From: Isochrysis galbana
Lineage: Eukaryota; Haptophyta; Isochrysidales; Isochrysidaceae
Assembly (NCBI GenBank): GCA_018136815.1
Contig: CM030935.1
Location: 4,444,159 to 4,508,158 of the forward strand
Direction of reading: 5' to 3'
DNA: 64,000 nucleotides
Part shown: piece after piece, positions 51,690 to 63,881 of the stretch
How positions within the stretch are numbered: position 1 is the stretch's first letter
Layout: each line of letters begins with the position of its first letter
The notes under the pieces: model-generated
What the model saw: the letters and a program-made list of their open reading frames with translations, nothing else
The model's database searches: none
Told to the model about the DNA's origin: nothing
Made by a program: the position numbers and the translations under genes

Positions 51690-52740
51690 GACTAGAGCCC
51701 ATTTACAACCGAATTGGCAGCGGCGAGGGCCCGCCGTTGGCAGATTGGATGCGTGGTCAGGGCAGGGGAATCGGAGGGGATGGCAGCCGTGCTGTTCAAG
51801 ATGGCGACTCTGACCTCCCCCCACGTTTGAAGAGAGCAATTTGAAGCAGTTGGTTGCGGAGACGGCCGGAATCTTTGTGGCAATGGACATCTTGGATGAT
51901 ACGGCATTGGGACCTGTGTTTGCTCGCTTGAGAGTAGTGCTTGTGCGGCCGTGGCGCTCATTGTTTCCATCCTGAGATCGCTTCCTGCCGCTCTCCCCAA
52001 TGGGGTGCGACTGAACCACTGGTCCAGGGCGGTCTTCCAATCCGCCGAGGACGGGTTTAAGTAGCGAACTATCCATATCGCTTGAAGTGCACGCGTATGT
52101 TCGGCCATAGGGAGCAACCCGATCCCCAGAAGGGGCTGGTCCTCGTTCGTTCCCACTCTCGGGTATGCCGGATAGGTTATCCATCTTCTACCCTCCTGCG
52201 AGGAGCCTATCTCTTCCGCTCGTAGCCGCGGGGACCTATCCCAAAGTATAGTTCGAACGTCAGAGTCAATAGCTTCCATGAACCACGCCGGGGCGGTGGA
52301 GGTGGATAGCGAGTACCTCGGACCTCGGAGTCCCGTATATAATAAAGTTCACTAGTAGAGTCCTCCCGTGAATCGAGAGGTTCTGGACTCCTTTCCACGC
52401 TGCGACTTTCTTCTTAAGCTTAAGCTTGGCGTAAAGCCTCTCCCAAAAGGTATCGTCCTCGGATCCTTCCCAGAAGGGCACTCCTAGGATGGTGGCGTAC
52501 TCTCCTTCGCCCAGCGTTTTAAGGTAAGCTAGTGTGTCAGGGACTCGCGCTCCTACCAGGGATCCCAGACGTATTAGTACGCTCTTTCTTTTATTGACTC
52601 TAGCCCCAGTGGCGTTTCCATAGGTTTCTAGGATATGCATCGCCCTTTCCAATGACTCGAAGGAGTTAGCTAGAAGTTGCGTGTCATCCGCGAACTGCGA
52701 GAGTCTTAACTCTCTCGTCTTGGCTCTTGATTACGATCAG
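51690..52740 (-). mobile_element. LINE copy D: reverse transcriptase C-terminal half
   Basis: On the minus strand from 52740: the catalytic FADDTQLLANSFESLERAMH, then TGARVNKRKSVLIRLGSLVG, YATILGVPFWEG, NLSIHGRTLLVNFIIYGTPR, then in a second frame (52279-51692) LQAIWIVRYLNPSSADWKTA and LDQWFSRTPLGRAAG. The FADD box is the reverse transcriptase active site. A frame change near 52270 and loss of both ends make it inactive. It supplies the reverse transcriptase part missing from copies A to C, and its tail overlaps the start of copy A. Confidence 0.85.
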
Positions 52741-53038
52741 CGATAAGAATATGCCGCAATTCCACACAAATATATCAAGGCGCGAGATTTATGAGACGGC
52801 CTCGAACAACTCCGACCCGTGCAGTCCACTTTCGGGCTTTCCACTTCCCATGTGGCTTACACTGCGAGGGTTTTTGATCATCACGGATGTACGGATCTCT
52901 CAACATGCATAGGCATTGAACGAAGCACGCACGCACACTGCACACATACTAGAGATGCCAAGGCGTTCCTGGAGACGATTTCGGTCACACACTACACATG
53001 TACCAGAGATGCCAAGGCGGTCTTGGAGACGATATCTG
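52741..53038. repeat. 54-bp tandem duplication downstream of U-box gene
   Basis: AGAGATGCCAAGGCG followed by TGGAGACGAT and GTCAC occurs at 52951 and 53005, period 54. It lies just beyond the stop of the U-box gene, probably in or after its 3' UTR. Confidence 0.75.
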
Positions 53039-54065
53039 TCACGTCGATACTACTCTCCAGAGTCTGGTCGCGTATATGATGATGTCCAACATCATCAGGA
53101 GGTGAGAGAAAAGGGCGCACACCGAGGAGCGAATGTCGTACAACGCAAAGATCATACCAGCACAAGTGGAGAGCGTTGACAGCGGTACGCTCGCTAACGC
53201 CGCCGGCATGGGCAACGCAATCTCATCGAGCACGATGCTTGCTACCATGGTGGTGACAACTAGTCCCAACACGATTGGTGTCAACGCCTCACGGCCTAGG
53301 CTAGTCGTCGCGAGAAGTGCGCCAAGGTCACGTGCACGTGTCAAACCGAGCACATGCAGCACCGTCGAGCTGTGGCGTGGCGCACCGTGCAAACTGGCAT
53401 GCTCAAGTTGCAAGGCTGAAATGACTGCTGCGGTCTCCTCGGAAGACGCAATCAACATTGCTGCGGATGGGTCCTTCAGAGAGCTTTCGCGGATCTCCTC
53501 GATGAGCGAGCGAACGGCGTAATTGGTGCACACATTGAGCGAGGGTAGCCGCTGACCAGTGGTTGGGCTGAGCGAGGACTGGCGAAACCATCGCTGCCAA
53601 GGGCAAAGAAATTTGGTCTCATGAGAGTAGGTGAGGAGGCAAGAACATGGAAGGGAGGTAACGGGAAGGCCACCAGCCGCGAGCGCGCAGGTATTAGGCT
53701 CTTCTGCAGCCAATCAGATACCGCTGCATCGCCCTTCTTCCCGCCTGTGCGCCCTATCTCTCTGATGCCGTGCCTCCTTTCCTCCGTGGTTCTCCCCTTA
53801 ACCCGCCACTCTCCTCGCCTGTCCCCCCCCCCCTCCCCCCCTCCCCAATCCCTTCCACCTTCCGTCTCCGCTCCCCCCCCCCCCCCCCGCCCCCACCGCC
53901 CCTCGCTACCTCCCCCCCCCCCCCCGCCTCTCCCCCTTCCCCCTTCCCCTCTCCCCTCACCTGCAGCGCGAGGCGCTCGTACGTGTGCCCATCTGCCGCG
54001 AGCACAGGCTCGTAGAAGACCTCGCGCGTGATCGGGCACGTGAGCGCGGCAAGCTTTGTATGCAT
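53039..54065 (-). CDS. U-box E3 ligase-like membrane protein, 2 exons
   Basis: Exon 1 (54065-53961, ATG at 54065) and exon 2 (53593-53039) join in frame across a 367-bp GT-AG intron to give 219 residues. The U-box spans residues 9 to about 70: LTCPITREVFYEPVLAADGH and TYERLALQ, then RWFRQSSLSPTTGQRLPSLN and VCTNYAVRSLIEEI. U-boxes recruit E2 enzymes for ubiquitin transfer. The C-terminal half has two probable membrane segments (TPIVLGLVVTTMVASIVLDE and VPLSTLSTCAGMIFALYDI) plus a hydrophobic tail (HLLMMLDIIIYATRLW). A membrane-anchored U-box protein of this size is unusual. The intron contains C tracts and the promoter a long (TC)n. Confidence 0.82.
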
Positions 54066-54084
54066 CCCTAGTCTCCCTCTCTCT

Positions 54085-54093
54085 TCCCCCCCC

Positions 54094-54180
<87 letters not shown>

Positions 54181-54235
54181 GCTCCTCTCTCTCTCGCTCC
54201 TCTCTCTCTCGCTCCTCTCTCTCTCGCGCGCGCGT
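54085..54235. repeat. (TC)n microsatellite
   Basis: About 90 bases of pure TC followed by CGCTCCTCTCTCT units, immediately upstream of the U-box gene ATG. Confidence 0.95.
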
Positions 54236-55560
54236 GTCCCTTCTACACCTCCCCTCGCCCTCCCCCTGTCCCCCCCCACTCTCTCATAAACTTCCCCTCG
54301 TTTCTGAGGGGAACGGCCCTGCTCTTTCTGGAATCCCGAGTGTCAGTCGTTCGGTGTGGCCGTCTCTCCTTTCTCACGTACACTGCTCTCCTCTTTCAGG
54401 CTTCCGTCCGCCGCGCGGAGAGAGAGAGAGCGAGGAGGAAGAGATCGGAGAGTTGAGAGAGAGAGAGAGAGATCGGGAGGAGAGAAGAAGAAGAGAGGGA
54501 GAGAGAGAGAGAGGAGAAGAGAGAGGAAAGAGAGAAGAGTATCTCAGGCGGTTTGGGGGGGCGGCGTGTATGTGAAAAAGAGAGAGGAAAGAGAGAAGAG
54601 TATCTCTTTGGGGGGGCGGCGTGTGTTGGCTCGGGGGGGGGGGGGGGGGGACGGGGCGGGGGGAGTTTGCGGAGATCTGGCAGGCGACCCCCGCGGAGGA
54701 AACGGACTGTGATGACATCAAGATGAGGAGACTTCACGTAGTCTACGTAAACGGTGGGGGAGGAGAGGGGGAGAGAGAGAGAGGGGGGAGAGAGAGGGGG
54801 GGGGAGGGGGGGGGGAGAGAGAAGAGAGAGAAGAGAGAGAGAAAGAGAGAGATTCTCCAGAGTGGAGGAGGAGGAAGGGGAGGAGTGCTACTCTCCCTCG
54901 TCTTCTGTCTGTTACTCTGAGTCTCTCTCTTGAGAGAGCCGACCCGCGGCGCACCGATGGACCCACGTGCCACCCCGCCTGCAACCGCCCTGCAACCTGC
55001 AACCCGCCGCCTCCGCGCAACCGACGAAACCTGCGAAACCTCGCACCATGAGACTCTTCGAGCCAAAGAGAAGCTGCAACCTGACGTCCCGGTGTCTTCA
55101 CTTCCGCCCCCGCCCCAGCCAAGTATAACACTAAGTTTGGAGTGTAGACCAGCGACTTCGTCGAACATGGATGGGGCAGACTCGGTGGAGCCCTCCCTCA
55201 TTTTAATAATAGTAGGTATTCGCGATGTCTCTAGCCCGGTCACTCACTAAGGGGGTGCGGAGGGCACCATCGGTAATGGGCAAACGAGGACCTACTCCGG
55301 TATAATTTTATCGATTGCCTTCAAGCGCGCCTCTCGCAGCGCATTACGAAGCCATGGTCATCATCAGTCATCAGCGAACACGGTCGATACAGCTTGGTTC
55401 TGTACGCTGTACGACCGCAATACAATATACTTCTATGATTTCATGGTTTCATGGACTTGAACGTGTACGCAATTAGCAATTATGCAATCATCACAAAAAT
55501 CTATGAAGACGCTCAACGCTAAAATCGCCAAGGGATAGAGAGCCCAACTTCGACGCGCGA
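54236..55560. other. Simple-repeat-rich region without supported gene
   Basis: It contains (GA)n at 54420-54540 and 54765-54860, a G tract at 54633-54652, and a repeated AAAGAGAGAAGAGTATCTC block (54527 and 54587). Both strands give only low-complexity frames. Confidence 0.6.
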
Positions 55561-55562
55561 CC

Positions 55563-56000
55563 GGCGGCGCCACGAGGCTGTTCTTGTGCGTGCCCGCTCA
55601 CTCACCAAGTGGATGCCGCATCACGCATCAATCACGCATCACGCATCACGCACGCACCATATCGCGGCGGCATGCCGCCCTCACAGCCCACACCAATCGC
55701 GCCCGCGCCCGCCGCCCCCGCCCCCGCACACCGCGTCGAAATCAGCCCCAGTGATGACAACGTCACTCACGCCTCCAAGACGCACCGTGAGCGCCCGGCG
55801 GCGCCACGAGGCCGTTCTTGTGCCCGCTCACCAAGTGGATGCCGCATCACGCACCATATCGCGGCATGCCGCCCTCACAGCCACGCCAATCGCCAATCGC
55901 ACCCGCCGCCCCCCGCACACCGCGTCGAAATCAGCCCTTTGCGGGCCCGGTGATGACAGCACGTCACGTCCCCAAGACGCGCCAGTTCTTTACTCTTAGA
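55563..56000. repeat. 234-bp tandem repeat, about 1.9 copies
   Basis: GGCGGCGCCACGAGG starts at 55563 and 55797 (period 234, 78 codons). Each unit holds CAAGTGGATGCCGCATCACG, a Pro/Ala-rich coding-like C-rich stretch and CCGCGTCGAAATCAGCCC. Part of the unit (ACCATATC...CACGCCAATCGCC) is shared with the 204-bp repeat at 25522. Confidence 0.8.
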
Positions 56001-56426
56001 GCCCCAACGCGGTGCAGAGATGGGGGCGGGAGGGGGGTAGGGTAAAACCCACCATTTTCCTCGGGATTTTGCATGGCGGCAGGTGAGCCCCTCGAGAGTA
56101 TTTTTCTTGGGCTTTGGAGGACGGTAGGAAACGCAGCCCCCCCCCCCCCGCCATTTTGCGTAGTTACTACTATAAATTACCGTTTGACCGCCCTAATGGA
56201 GAGTATGAAATCGTTGGCCTAAATGAGGGCGAAAATTAAAAACTAATACTACTAGAAACCAAGCATCAAGCAAGCTGCACCTCTACACCCTTGGCAGGAC
56301 ATGCGCGGGGGGGGGGGACTGGGCAAAATTTATGGCGCTGTAGGTTCAAGGCCTTCCAACGTGAGGGGCAAAGATAAACGTGAAGCGCAAAGATGGACGT
56401 GAGGCGAGACCTTGGTCGGCTTCTAT
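56001..56426. other. 3' flank of Raptor gene, no gene seen
   Basis: C tracts at 56140-56152 and G tract at 56307-56317; otherwise unremarkable. Confidence 0.4.
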
Positions 56427-59400
56427 TTACTTCTTACCATCCGCGTACAGAGTGATGATGCCATCGGTTGCTCCGCCCACAAGCATGTTGCGGACCGGGT
56501 GAAAAGCAAGCGCCGTTACTGGAGCGATGCGTGCACCAAGGAAGCCATCATAATAGCGGATGGTGGACATTTCGCGTGGTGGGCCGAGAGCGGGCATGGC
56601 GTAGCCGGCATCAGCTACGGCGGACACGCGCTCAACGGTGGCGGGAACGGCTCCATTGAGGTCGAAGATCTTGATGAACTGGGCCATAGAGGCTGTCGCA
56701 AGGGTCGGCGCCGTTGGGTGGAGGGCCAGAGACGAAATGCTCGGCGAGGCCGCGCGATGAGAGTCTATGGAGGTCGCGCACCGCGCATCCCCAAGGACCG
56801 ACGCTGCTGACCATGGCGGATGGCCCAGCCGGGTGTGGACGGTGGCTGGACGGTATTCGCGTCCCGAGAACGTGGGGATGGCGATTGGGACGACGCGACG
56901 AGGATCGATGAGCCAGATGTCTCCGGTAGTGGCGGCAACGACGAGGCGGCCCAAGGACGGGCCAGGCTGTATTTGGACGGTGGCAATTGGTGCGGTGGCG
57001 GAGCGCGAGGCGACGAATGAAGCGACGACGCAATCGGTGGGTGGTGCGCGCGGATCGAGAGCGCGAAGGATGCCATCGGATCCGCCGGCCAGGATGATCG
57101 GCGTCGACGAATCGGCAGCCAAGCTTGTGATGCAGCAGCTCGAGCCGGCGGGTAGGGAGAGCCTGCGAAGAAAAGAGCGCAAGTTGAGAGGTCAGAGACG
57201 GGGCGGGCACGGGTTGCCTGAGCCGTGCGGCTGCATGAGGGGGAGTTGGATAGACCCAAGCTGGGCGGTGTGAAGCACGCAGCACATAATGCGACCGGGT
57301 GCGGAGAGCCCGCGCAGCGCAGGGACGACTTCAGTGGGCATCCTGGCGGGGCGCGCACCGTGTTGTGAGCTGCTCTGCTCGGACATCCCACATATTCACT
57401 TCCACTCCCGGGCCGCCAGCTGCAGCCATGAGCGCGCGCGAGGGCTGCCAAGCGAGAGATGCTACCGTCGTATCGCGCGGCGCGGGCCCACACCCGTCTG
57501 CGCTCGAGGCGGCCACAATCCCCGGTACGGCGGAAGCTTGCCATGCCGTCAGCAGATGCACGCTTTGCGGCTGGTCATACGCACGCCACAGCCGGACGCA
57601 TCCGTCGGAGGTGCCGACGGCCAGCGTTGGTTGCGCACAAAAGGACCTCTCATCGAGGAGCAAGAGCGTGTGGATACGGGAGCCTAGGCACGACGAGTGC
57701 CGGGGGCAGGAGGGATCAGGGTGGTGATGAGCGTTCATCGGGGGCGTGAGGGTATGGCAAGCTCGCGCGCCCCTGAACGAACGAGCCGGGCTCCGTGCCA
57801 GCGCAGTGCGTGTCAATCTCCGTCGGGCTTCCCCCGTGACTCTACCTGCAGTGTTGCCATTGGAAAATCCGTGCAGCTTGCTCCTCCGTCTCGTGTCCCA
57901 GACAGAGATGTCTTCTCTCCCAGAAGCCACAATCAAGAGCGGCGCAGTCGAGTGCAATGCGAGCGCGGAGATGCGACGCCCCGCGTTGCCCAAGACACCT
58001 TGAGGCTCCAGATTGGGCGATGGCGAGGGCGTTGCTATAGTTGTGCCGCTCAGAGACCCATCCGCGCCATCCTGGTCGAGGGTGTGTAGCAAGGAGGCCA
58101 CCACCGAGCCCTTCTTGGCTGCCCCGCCTCCCCCGCCAAATAGCGAGTTTCCACTACCGCCGCTCGCCGCCGCAAGGGCTACCGCCGCTTGCGCCGCTGC
58201 CGATCGGAGCGGGATGCCGCCGCCTACAGGGCACGCCGCCAACACGTGCTGAGCCGTCGCGGCGTCGGGGTCGTTCGCCGACGGCAGCAGCTCTCCCATA
58301 AGTCCCACGCCGGGGAACGCGCGTGCTAGACGCCTCCTAGCATATGGTAGCAGCGCAGCGCAAGGAGCGGGCAGCTCTCCGGCACGTGCCCAGTCGCCTG
58401 CTGCGCTGGAAGCGTTACCCGAGCCGCCAGCGGCCCGAGCAGTGCAGGAAGGCGGGGGGCCTGCCGGTCCACCATCGCCACCATTGCGAACTACCGCCGC
58501 ATAGCTCATGCGGGGATTGGCCTCTTTGCAAGATGCCGGAGCAGCGAGCGAACTCGCAATCTCTTTGGCGCGAGACGCAATCCTAGGGAATGGGTCTCTG
58601 GCGAGGAACGCGATCGATCCAGCAATTTGTGAGCAAAGCGTGCGCGCCATCGCGGCCCCGCGCGTGGCGGGAGGGACCAGCGATGGAGGGCTGCCGCTAG
58701 ATGCCCCGAGCACCGTGGAGGGAGGGGCTCGATACCCCGGCAGGGGCGACGGCGGCACGGACAATACCTCACGAGAGCTCCAACTTGGGAGTGATGGAAT
58801 TTGCTCATCCGCTCGCCCCTCCATGGGGGCGGGCAGCAGGGAGCCTCTGTCGCCGCTCGCTAGGGCGCATGTCTCGCCGCTGGCGCCCACGACCTCACTT
58901 TCCATCGCGACACTAGCGAGGCCTCGCTCGCTCCCCTGCTGCGCGCTGACGCGCGTTGTGGAGAACTTCGTAGGAGCAGGTGTATCGACGCTCAATCTGG
59001 TGGAGGTGCGACGTGGCGATTCCCTGTCGGAGCCTCCTGCGTCGACCGTGCCACTTGCAGCGACCGTGCCGCTACTAGCGTCGCTTGCCGTAGCGCGCCG
59101 AGCGAGCAGGTTGGCGCCATCGTTGATCGCAACAGCGTCTACCCCGCCGTCGCCTGCTGGGCATGCGCCGTCCGTGCAGTTTGGTAGGCACTCGCCCTCC
59201 GTGCCGGCACTAGCGGAGCCATCTAAGCCAGATTGCCGCCGCATGTCTGTTGGGGTGGTGGAAGCAGGGAGGAGCTGCGAGATGGCCGAACCAGGCTCGG
59301 GCGCACTGACACCAGCATCGCCCGCAGTGCTCGAATCCACGGCGCCATCGGCAAACACGGTGCCGTCGACAATCGTGCGCCCGCTATCGACTCCGCGACC

Positions 59401-62400
59401 TCGTCCAAGCCGTGTGTTCGCCCACCTCCCTCCGCCTCCACTCCCACATCCGGAGGGGCTGGCTGCGCCCGCGGTTGCTGTACCTGCGCGAGCCCGCCTC
59501 GAAAGGCGCGTTTGCTCCTTGTCGAAGCTCGCACGCTCCATCGCTAGAGGGAATCGGGCGCAGATCGCACCGAGCAGCCCACATAGCTGGGCGCGAACGA
59601 GCGCAGAGCCATCGCGCTGTGCTCTGAGTGCACAGGTGCCAAGATGCAATCGCCACTCGGGGACGCCACCATCGCCCACACCCCAGGCTTCCGATGATGC
59701 GCAGGAGAGGTCCGTCCCCTGGGCAGGCTTCTCGGTGACGCCAGACGTTGCCGGCGACGGCCTCGACGCTAGACCCTTGACGCCGGTGCCGACGGCGGGC
59801 ATCGCCCTAACGCCGCTCCCGCGGTTGGCATCAACAGCACAAGTCGGCGTGCGCGTAGGGGAGCCCGATTCGGCTGGGAGCGAACATAGCGCCGTCATGG
59901 CATGGATGGCAGCTGCCCGCACAATCGCTTCTGGACGCCCTAGGAGCTGCGCGAGCAAGGCAGGAAGCTCCGATTGGTGTAACTGTGCTTGCGCGGCTGC
60001 GTTGCCTTCACACAACATTGCGACGCACAAGCACAACCAAAACAAGACGTCACCTTCGGAACCTGACGGGGCTGACCACAACGATGTGATGAGTGATCGA
60101 GTTGGTTGCGCGGCACTGCCGCCGGCGGCATACGATGCCCCGGTGTCTCCAAATAAACACGACATACCGCTAGGGCTGTCCAAAGACGGAGGAACCGTCG
60201 TGCTGATGGCCTCCTCGTCTCCGCGACAGCAATCGGCACCCACCGGCTCACTCGAGCCGCCTCGGCTCTTGTCCAGCAAGAGCTCACCGCACAGCCGTCG
60301 CGGGGCGAGGCCGGATCCTTGTCTAGAGGATCCCATAGGTAGCGACAATTCGTTGATCTCCGGTGCCGCGTCGCCTGCCCCCTTGCTATCCCTCGTGATA
60401 TTCATACCGCGCTTGGGAAGCAATGGCGACTGATGGGCGTGAACGGAGGCGGACGACCGTCGAATGAGCGGAGAGGACACCGGGCTACGCGTCGCGCCGG
60501 GAGTCCCTCCGGAATCGCGTTGGTGCAACTGGTTAGCTGCGCCACTCCGGCACCCACCTTCATCGCGTCCCCTTCCCTTCAATGGCTCTGACGTCGCGGC
60601 TTTCCCATACGGAGTGGTGTTACAAGCGCTCTTGCCATTGGCGTGAACGCATTGGACGGCGTGCCCGTCAGCGGCACCGGCGCAAGCCTCGATGGCCGGG
60701 CCGCCGTCAAGCGCATCGGCATTGCTGTCGCCTTCGTGAACCGCGCCCAATGATCTCCTACGCGAACCCGGGGGCGAGCTCGAGGCAAACGTCCGTGGAT
60801 AGATCGCGGAAGGACTCGGAGTTGAGAGGACGGCACGTAGAAGGCCGGCGAGATGAGTCGGCAGGGAAAGGCGGAGGCACGCAGCCTGCACCAGAGGGGT
60901 GCAGGATTGTGAGAGAGGCCAGAGTCGACTGTAGCAAGCGCGTAGCTCCTGCCAGTCAACGGGCCGGCGCTGCATGCGTATGCGCAAAGGGGCATGCAAG
61001 GGCCTCTTCGTGAAGCCATTCATTCGCAAGCGTGTGCGTGTAGTACCTGCCCTTGCGGGTGTCGATCACAGATGTCGGCCAGGACAAAGAGCGCCAGCGA
61101 GGCCTCAACGTTCGCCTCCGTCCTCACGGCCGCACGTGGATCGGCTACTGCATTCATGGCACCTGCTTGCCCGCCGGCACCGAGCGCGCGTCGGCGAAAA
61201 TGTGGGGCGGCAGAGGCACCATCGAAAGTCGCGCCAGCTTGGCCTGCACCGACCTCGTCCGCAGCATCGGCGTGCTCATCTCGTGCCGCCTTGGAACGCA
61301 AGACGGATATGAAGAAGGCGTGGGCGTTGTCGCGCACTAGGTCCGAACGAACACTGCGATCGAAGAGCAATATAGCAGACCACAAGTACAGAAGGGACGG
61401 CCGAAGCTCGCCGGCGGGTGAAAGGAGCAGCTTCAACAGGTAAGGGAAGAAGCCTACCGGGGAATGGAGGAACCCGCGATCAGTGAAGAATCGTTCAAGG
61501 GAGGTCCGTCCAGGAGGCCCGTGAAACACGATGGCTCACGAGCACAAGCGCGCGCACCCCGTCCGTGCCCCATGATCTTTCAAGGGGCCTCGGTTGACGC
61601 GCCGGCCCGCAGGAGGGCCAAGGCGTGTGCGCACCAACATCGAGCATGTCCCGCACCGCCCACGGGCCAATTGCGACGAATCGCGCAAGGAGGACGAGCG
61701 CCGCGTGGCGATGAGTGGGCGAGAGAAGCACCTACGAAGGGCAGGCGGGTGGGAGCGCAATCGTCTCAGACGAGAACGGGCTACCCGAGGCATCGAAAAG
61801 CTGAGGGTCTGCACTCGACGCGCCGCTCGCAAGGGTGCAGGTGCCGCTGCTGTGTGGAGCGCTGGTGCCATGTCCATGGATGGGCGAGAGGCCACTCGCA
61901 CCTGCAAAAGCACGAGGAGCTGCTCCGTGGGCGCACTCTCCCTATCGACTCCACGGGTCAGCCACGTCTCGAATGCGAGCAATTGCTCAGCGAAGAAGGA
62001 GGAGGGTGGCACGATAATAGCCATGGGGGACGCCATTGTTGCAGCGGATGCCATCAACTCGCCGCTCGATGGCACGGCCGCGGCAGGCTGAGCGCGAGAG
62101 CCGGCTCCACCGGCTTTCAGGGCGTCGGCACTTGTGGAGGCGCCCACCGCGCCAGGCTCGCGTGCGACAGCACCCGCGGCTCCGCGACACGTCGTGGAAT
62201 TGCCCACATCGGCGGCAACCGCGGACGCACTCAAGCCCCCGCTGGGGGCCGCCTTGCTTCCCGCACCCAACCCCATTGAGGCCGTGGCTGCCTCGGTGAC
62301 TGCGGCAGCGGCAGCGGCATGAGCTGCCTTGGTGGCTGCGTTCATCTGCACGATGCTCGTCTCCACGGCAAGATCCCACGAGTCCCATAGCGGGTGGTTG

Positions 62401-63881
62401 TGTGTCGAGGGGATGGGAGGTGCAGAAGTTGGGTGGAGGTTGAAGCGGCCGAGGATTCGCTGAGCAAGCAGGAAGTTGCGGAACAGAGAGGCGAGTAGCA
62501 TGTCCTGCAAAAGTGGAGATGGGACAAGAGAACTCAAGGGCGAGGGCTGGAGTGCGAGCTCACCTGCGGATGGCTGGGCTGGGCGTAGTGGCCATCCGCG
62601 GCAAGAAGCTCGAGAGCTGCCACAGATGCAGTAAGCGAGCGTCACGGCGGGGCGTGTCGACGTAGCACGACCTTACCCACGCATTGGCACACGCGCACAC
62701 CTGCCTGAAGAGTCTGCGAAACAACTCGCGAGGTAGCGACGCCCAGGCGATGGCGTCAGTGATGGCCGTGAAGACCCAGTTGAGCTCTCCAGCAGGAGAG
62801 CGTCGGTCATTAGGTGAGCCCGGTAGGCCATTGGCGATCAGGTGAGGAGGTACTGTCACCTGCCCGCGGTAAAGGGATGGAGCACCGGATGGGGACCGCC
62901 CAGGCGCACACGGCCACACGACGGGCTGTGGCGCCTTTGAACGGTGCAGGCGCATACAGCCACTGACGGGCGGCGGCGCAGCAGGAACCCACAGCCCAGC
63001 CATCATGCTGCGCGGATTTCCGCGCCAGCGTAGCGCGATTGGCCAGCCCCCCCCCCCCCCCCCCCGCACTTCCACTAACAGTGCCCGTCGTGCCCATCCG
63101 CGGCCACGCACCAGCCCGTCGCCCGAGGCGAATTGGAGCGCCACACGCATCGGCGAGGTCAGGCAGGCCGTGAAGAGGTCGGCTGGAAGCTCGGGACTTG
63201 TTGGAAGCTCCTCATCGGCTCCACACGCACACAGCAAGATCACCTGGGGAGGAGGAATGGGGAACGGCGAGCCGTAGACAGATCGATGAGGTTTCCGAGA
63301 CGAGCGAGTCACAGAGCCAGCCGAACAGTGGTGAGGTCAGGCTGCCGGCTTGCATGGGGCCGCTCGCACGCTCACGTCGACTCCGATGGAGGGCGTTGTG
63401 TCCGAGCCTGCGCTGTTCAGCATCGAAGCGAGGGCTTGACTGAGCCTGCCCGCGTTGGAGCAGTCAAACACGAGTGCACAGGGCGGACCTAGCCATGTCT
63501 ACAGATGAGGGGTGGCGCAAGGACGTGTTGAGGTTGCACAAGCGGCGATGGAATGCAGAGGAAGCCCGCGCGCCCGACTTCCCGAGAGGTGCGTCTGGAC
63601 GAGCAGCACGTGTGGTGGCTCCGTGCGTGTCGCCTCCGAGCACGCACCTGAAGGTCGTAGATCGAAACCGGGTTGTACTGGGTGAAACTCCGGTTGAAGA
63701 GCCAAACCTCTCCGTTAGTGGTTGGGCGCGGCACGCCGTGGCCGTTGAAGTGCAGCAGCAAGCGCTCGTCGCGTCCTGGTGCGGACCGACGGAGTGAGAG
63801 GCACCACTTGCGGACCTCGTCCGGGGTTGGGTCGAGACAGGCACGGATCAGCGCGCGCGGCTGCCATTGCTCGTACTGGGC
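56427..63881 (-). CDS. RPTOR: Raptor (regulatory-associated protein of TOR), partial at 5' end, multi-exon
   Basis: The first exon in the window (63881-about 63648) encodes AQYEQWQPRALIRACLDPTP, then EVRKWCLSLRRSAP and LLLHFNGHGVPRPTTNGEVW, the Raptor N-terminal conserved (caspase-like) domain; about 63497-63376 continues with ALVFDCSNAG. About 63243-63110 has LPTSPELPADLFTACLTSPM; about 62830-62690 has RRSPAGELNWVFTAITDAIA; 62504-61902 has MLLASLFRNFLLAQRIL and SSFFAEQLLAFETWLTRG; about 61740-61630 has LARFVAIGPWAVRDMLDVG; about 61456-61053 has FFPYLLKLLLSPAGELRPSL. A very long exon (about 61000-57850) carries HEAT-like helices interrupted by some 700 low-complexity residues, then the WD40 propeller (REDISVWDTRR; VGTSDGCVRLWRAYDQ; VEVNMWDVRAEQ), ending in the last exon 57162-56427. 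Raptor recruits substrates to TORC1. Several junctions are approximate, including the one after IYDLQ. The 5' end lies beyond 64000. Confidence 0.93.

Noticed and set aside
58508..60433. 641-residue plus-strand frame inside the Raptor gene
   Set aside because: Low-complexity antisense of the Raptor insert; the minus strand has conserved HEAT and WD40 parts in frame at both ends.
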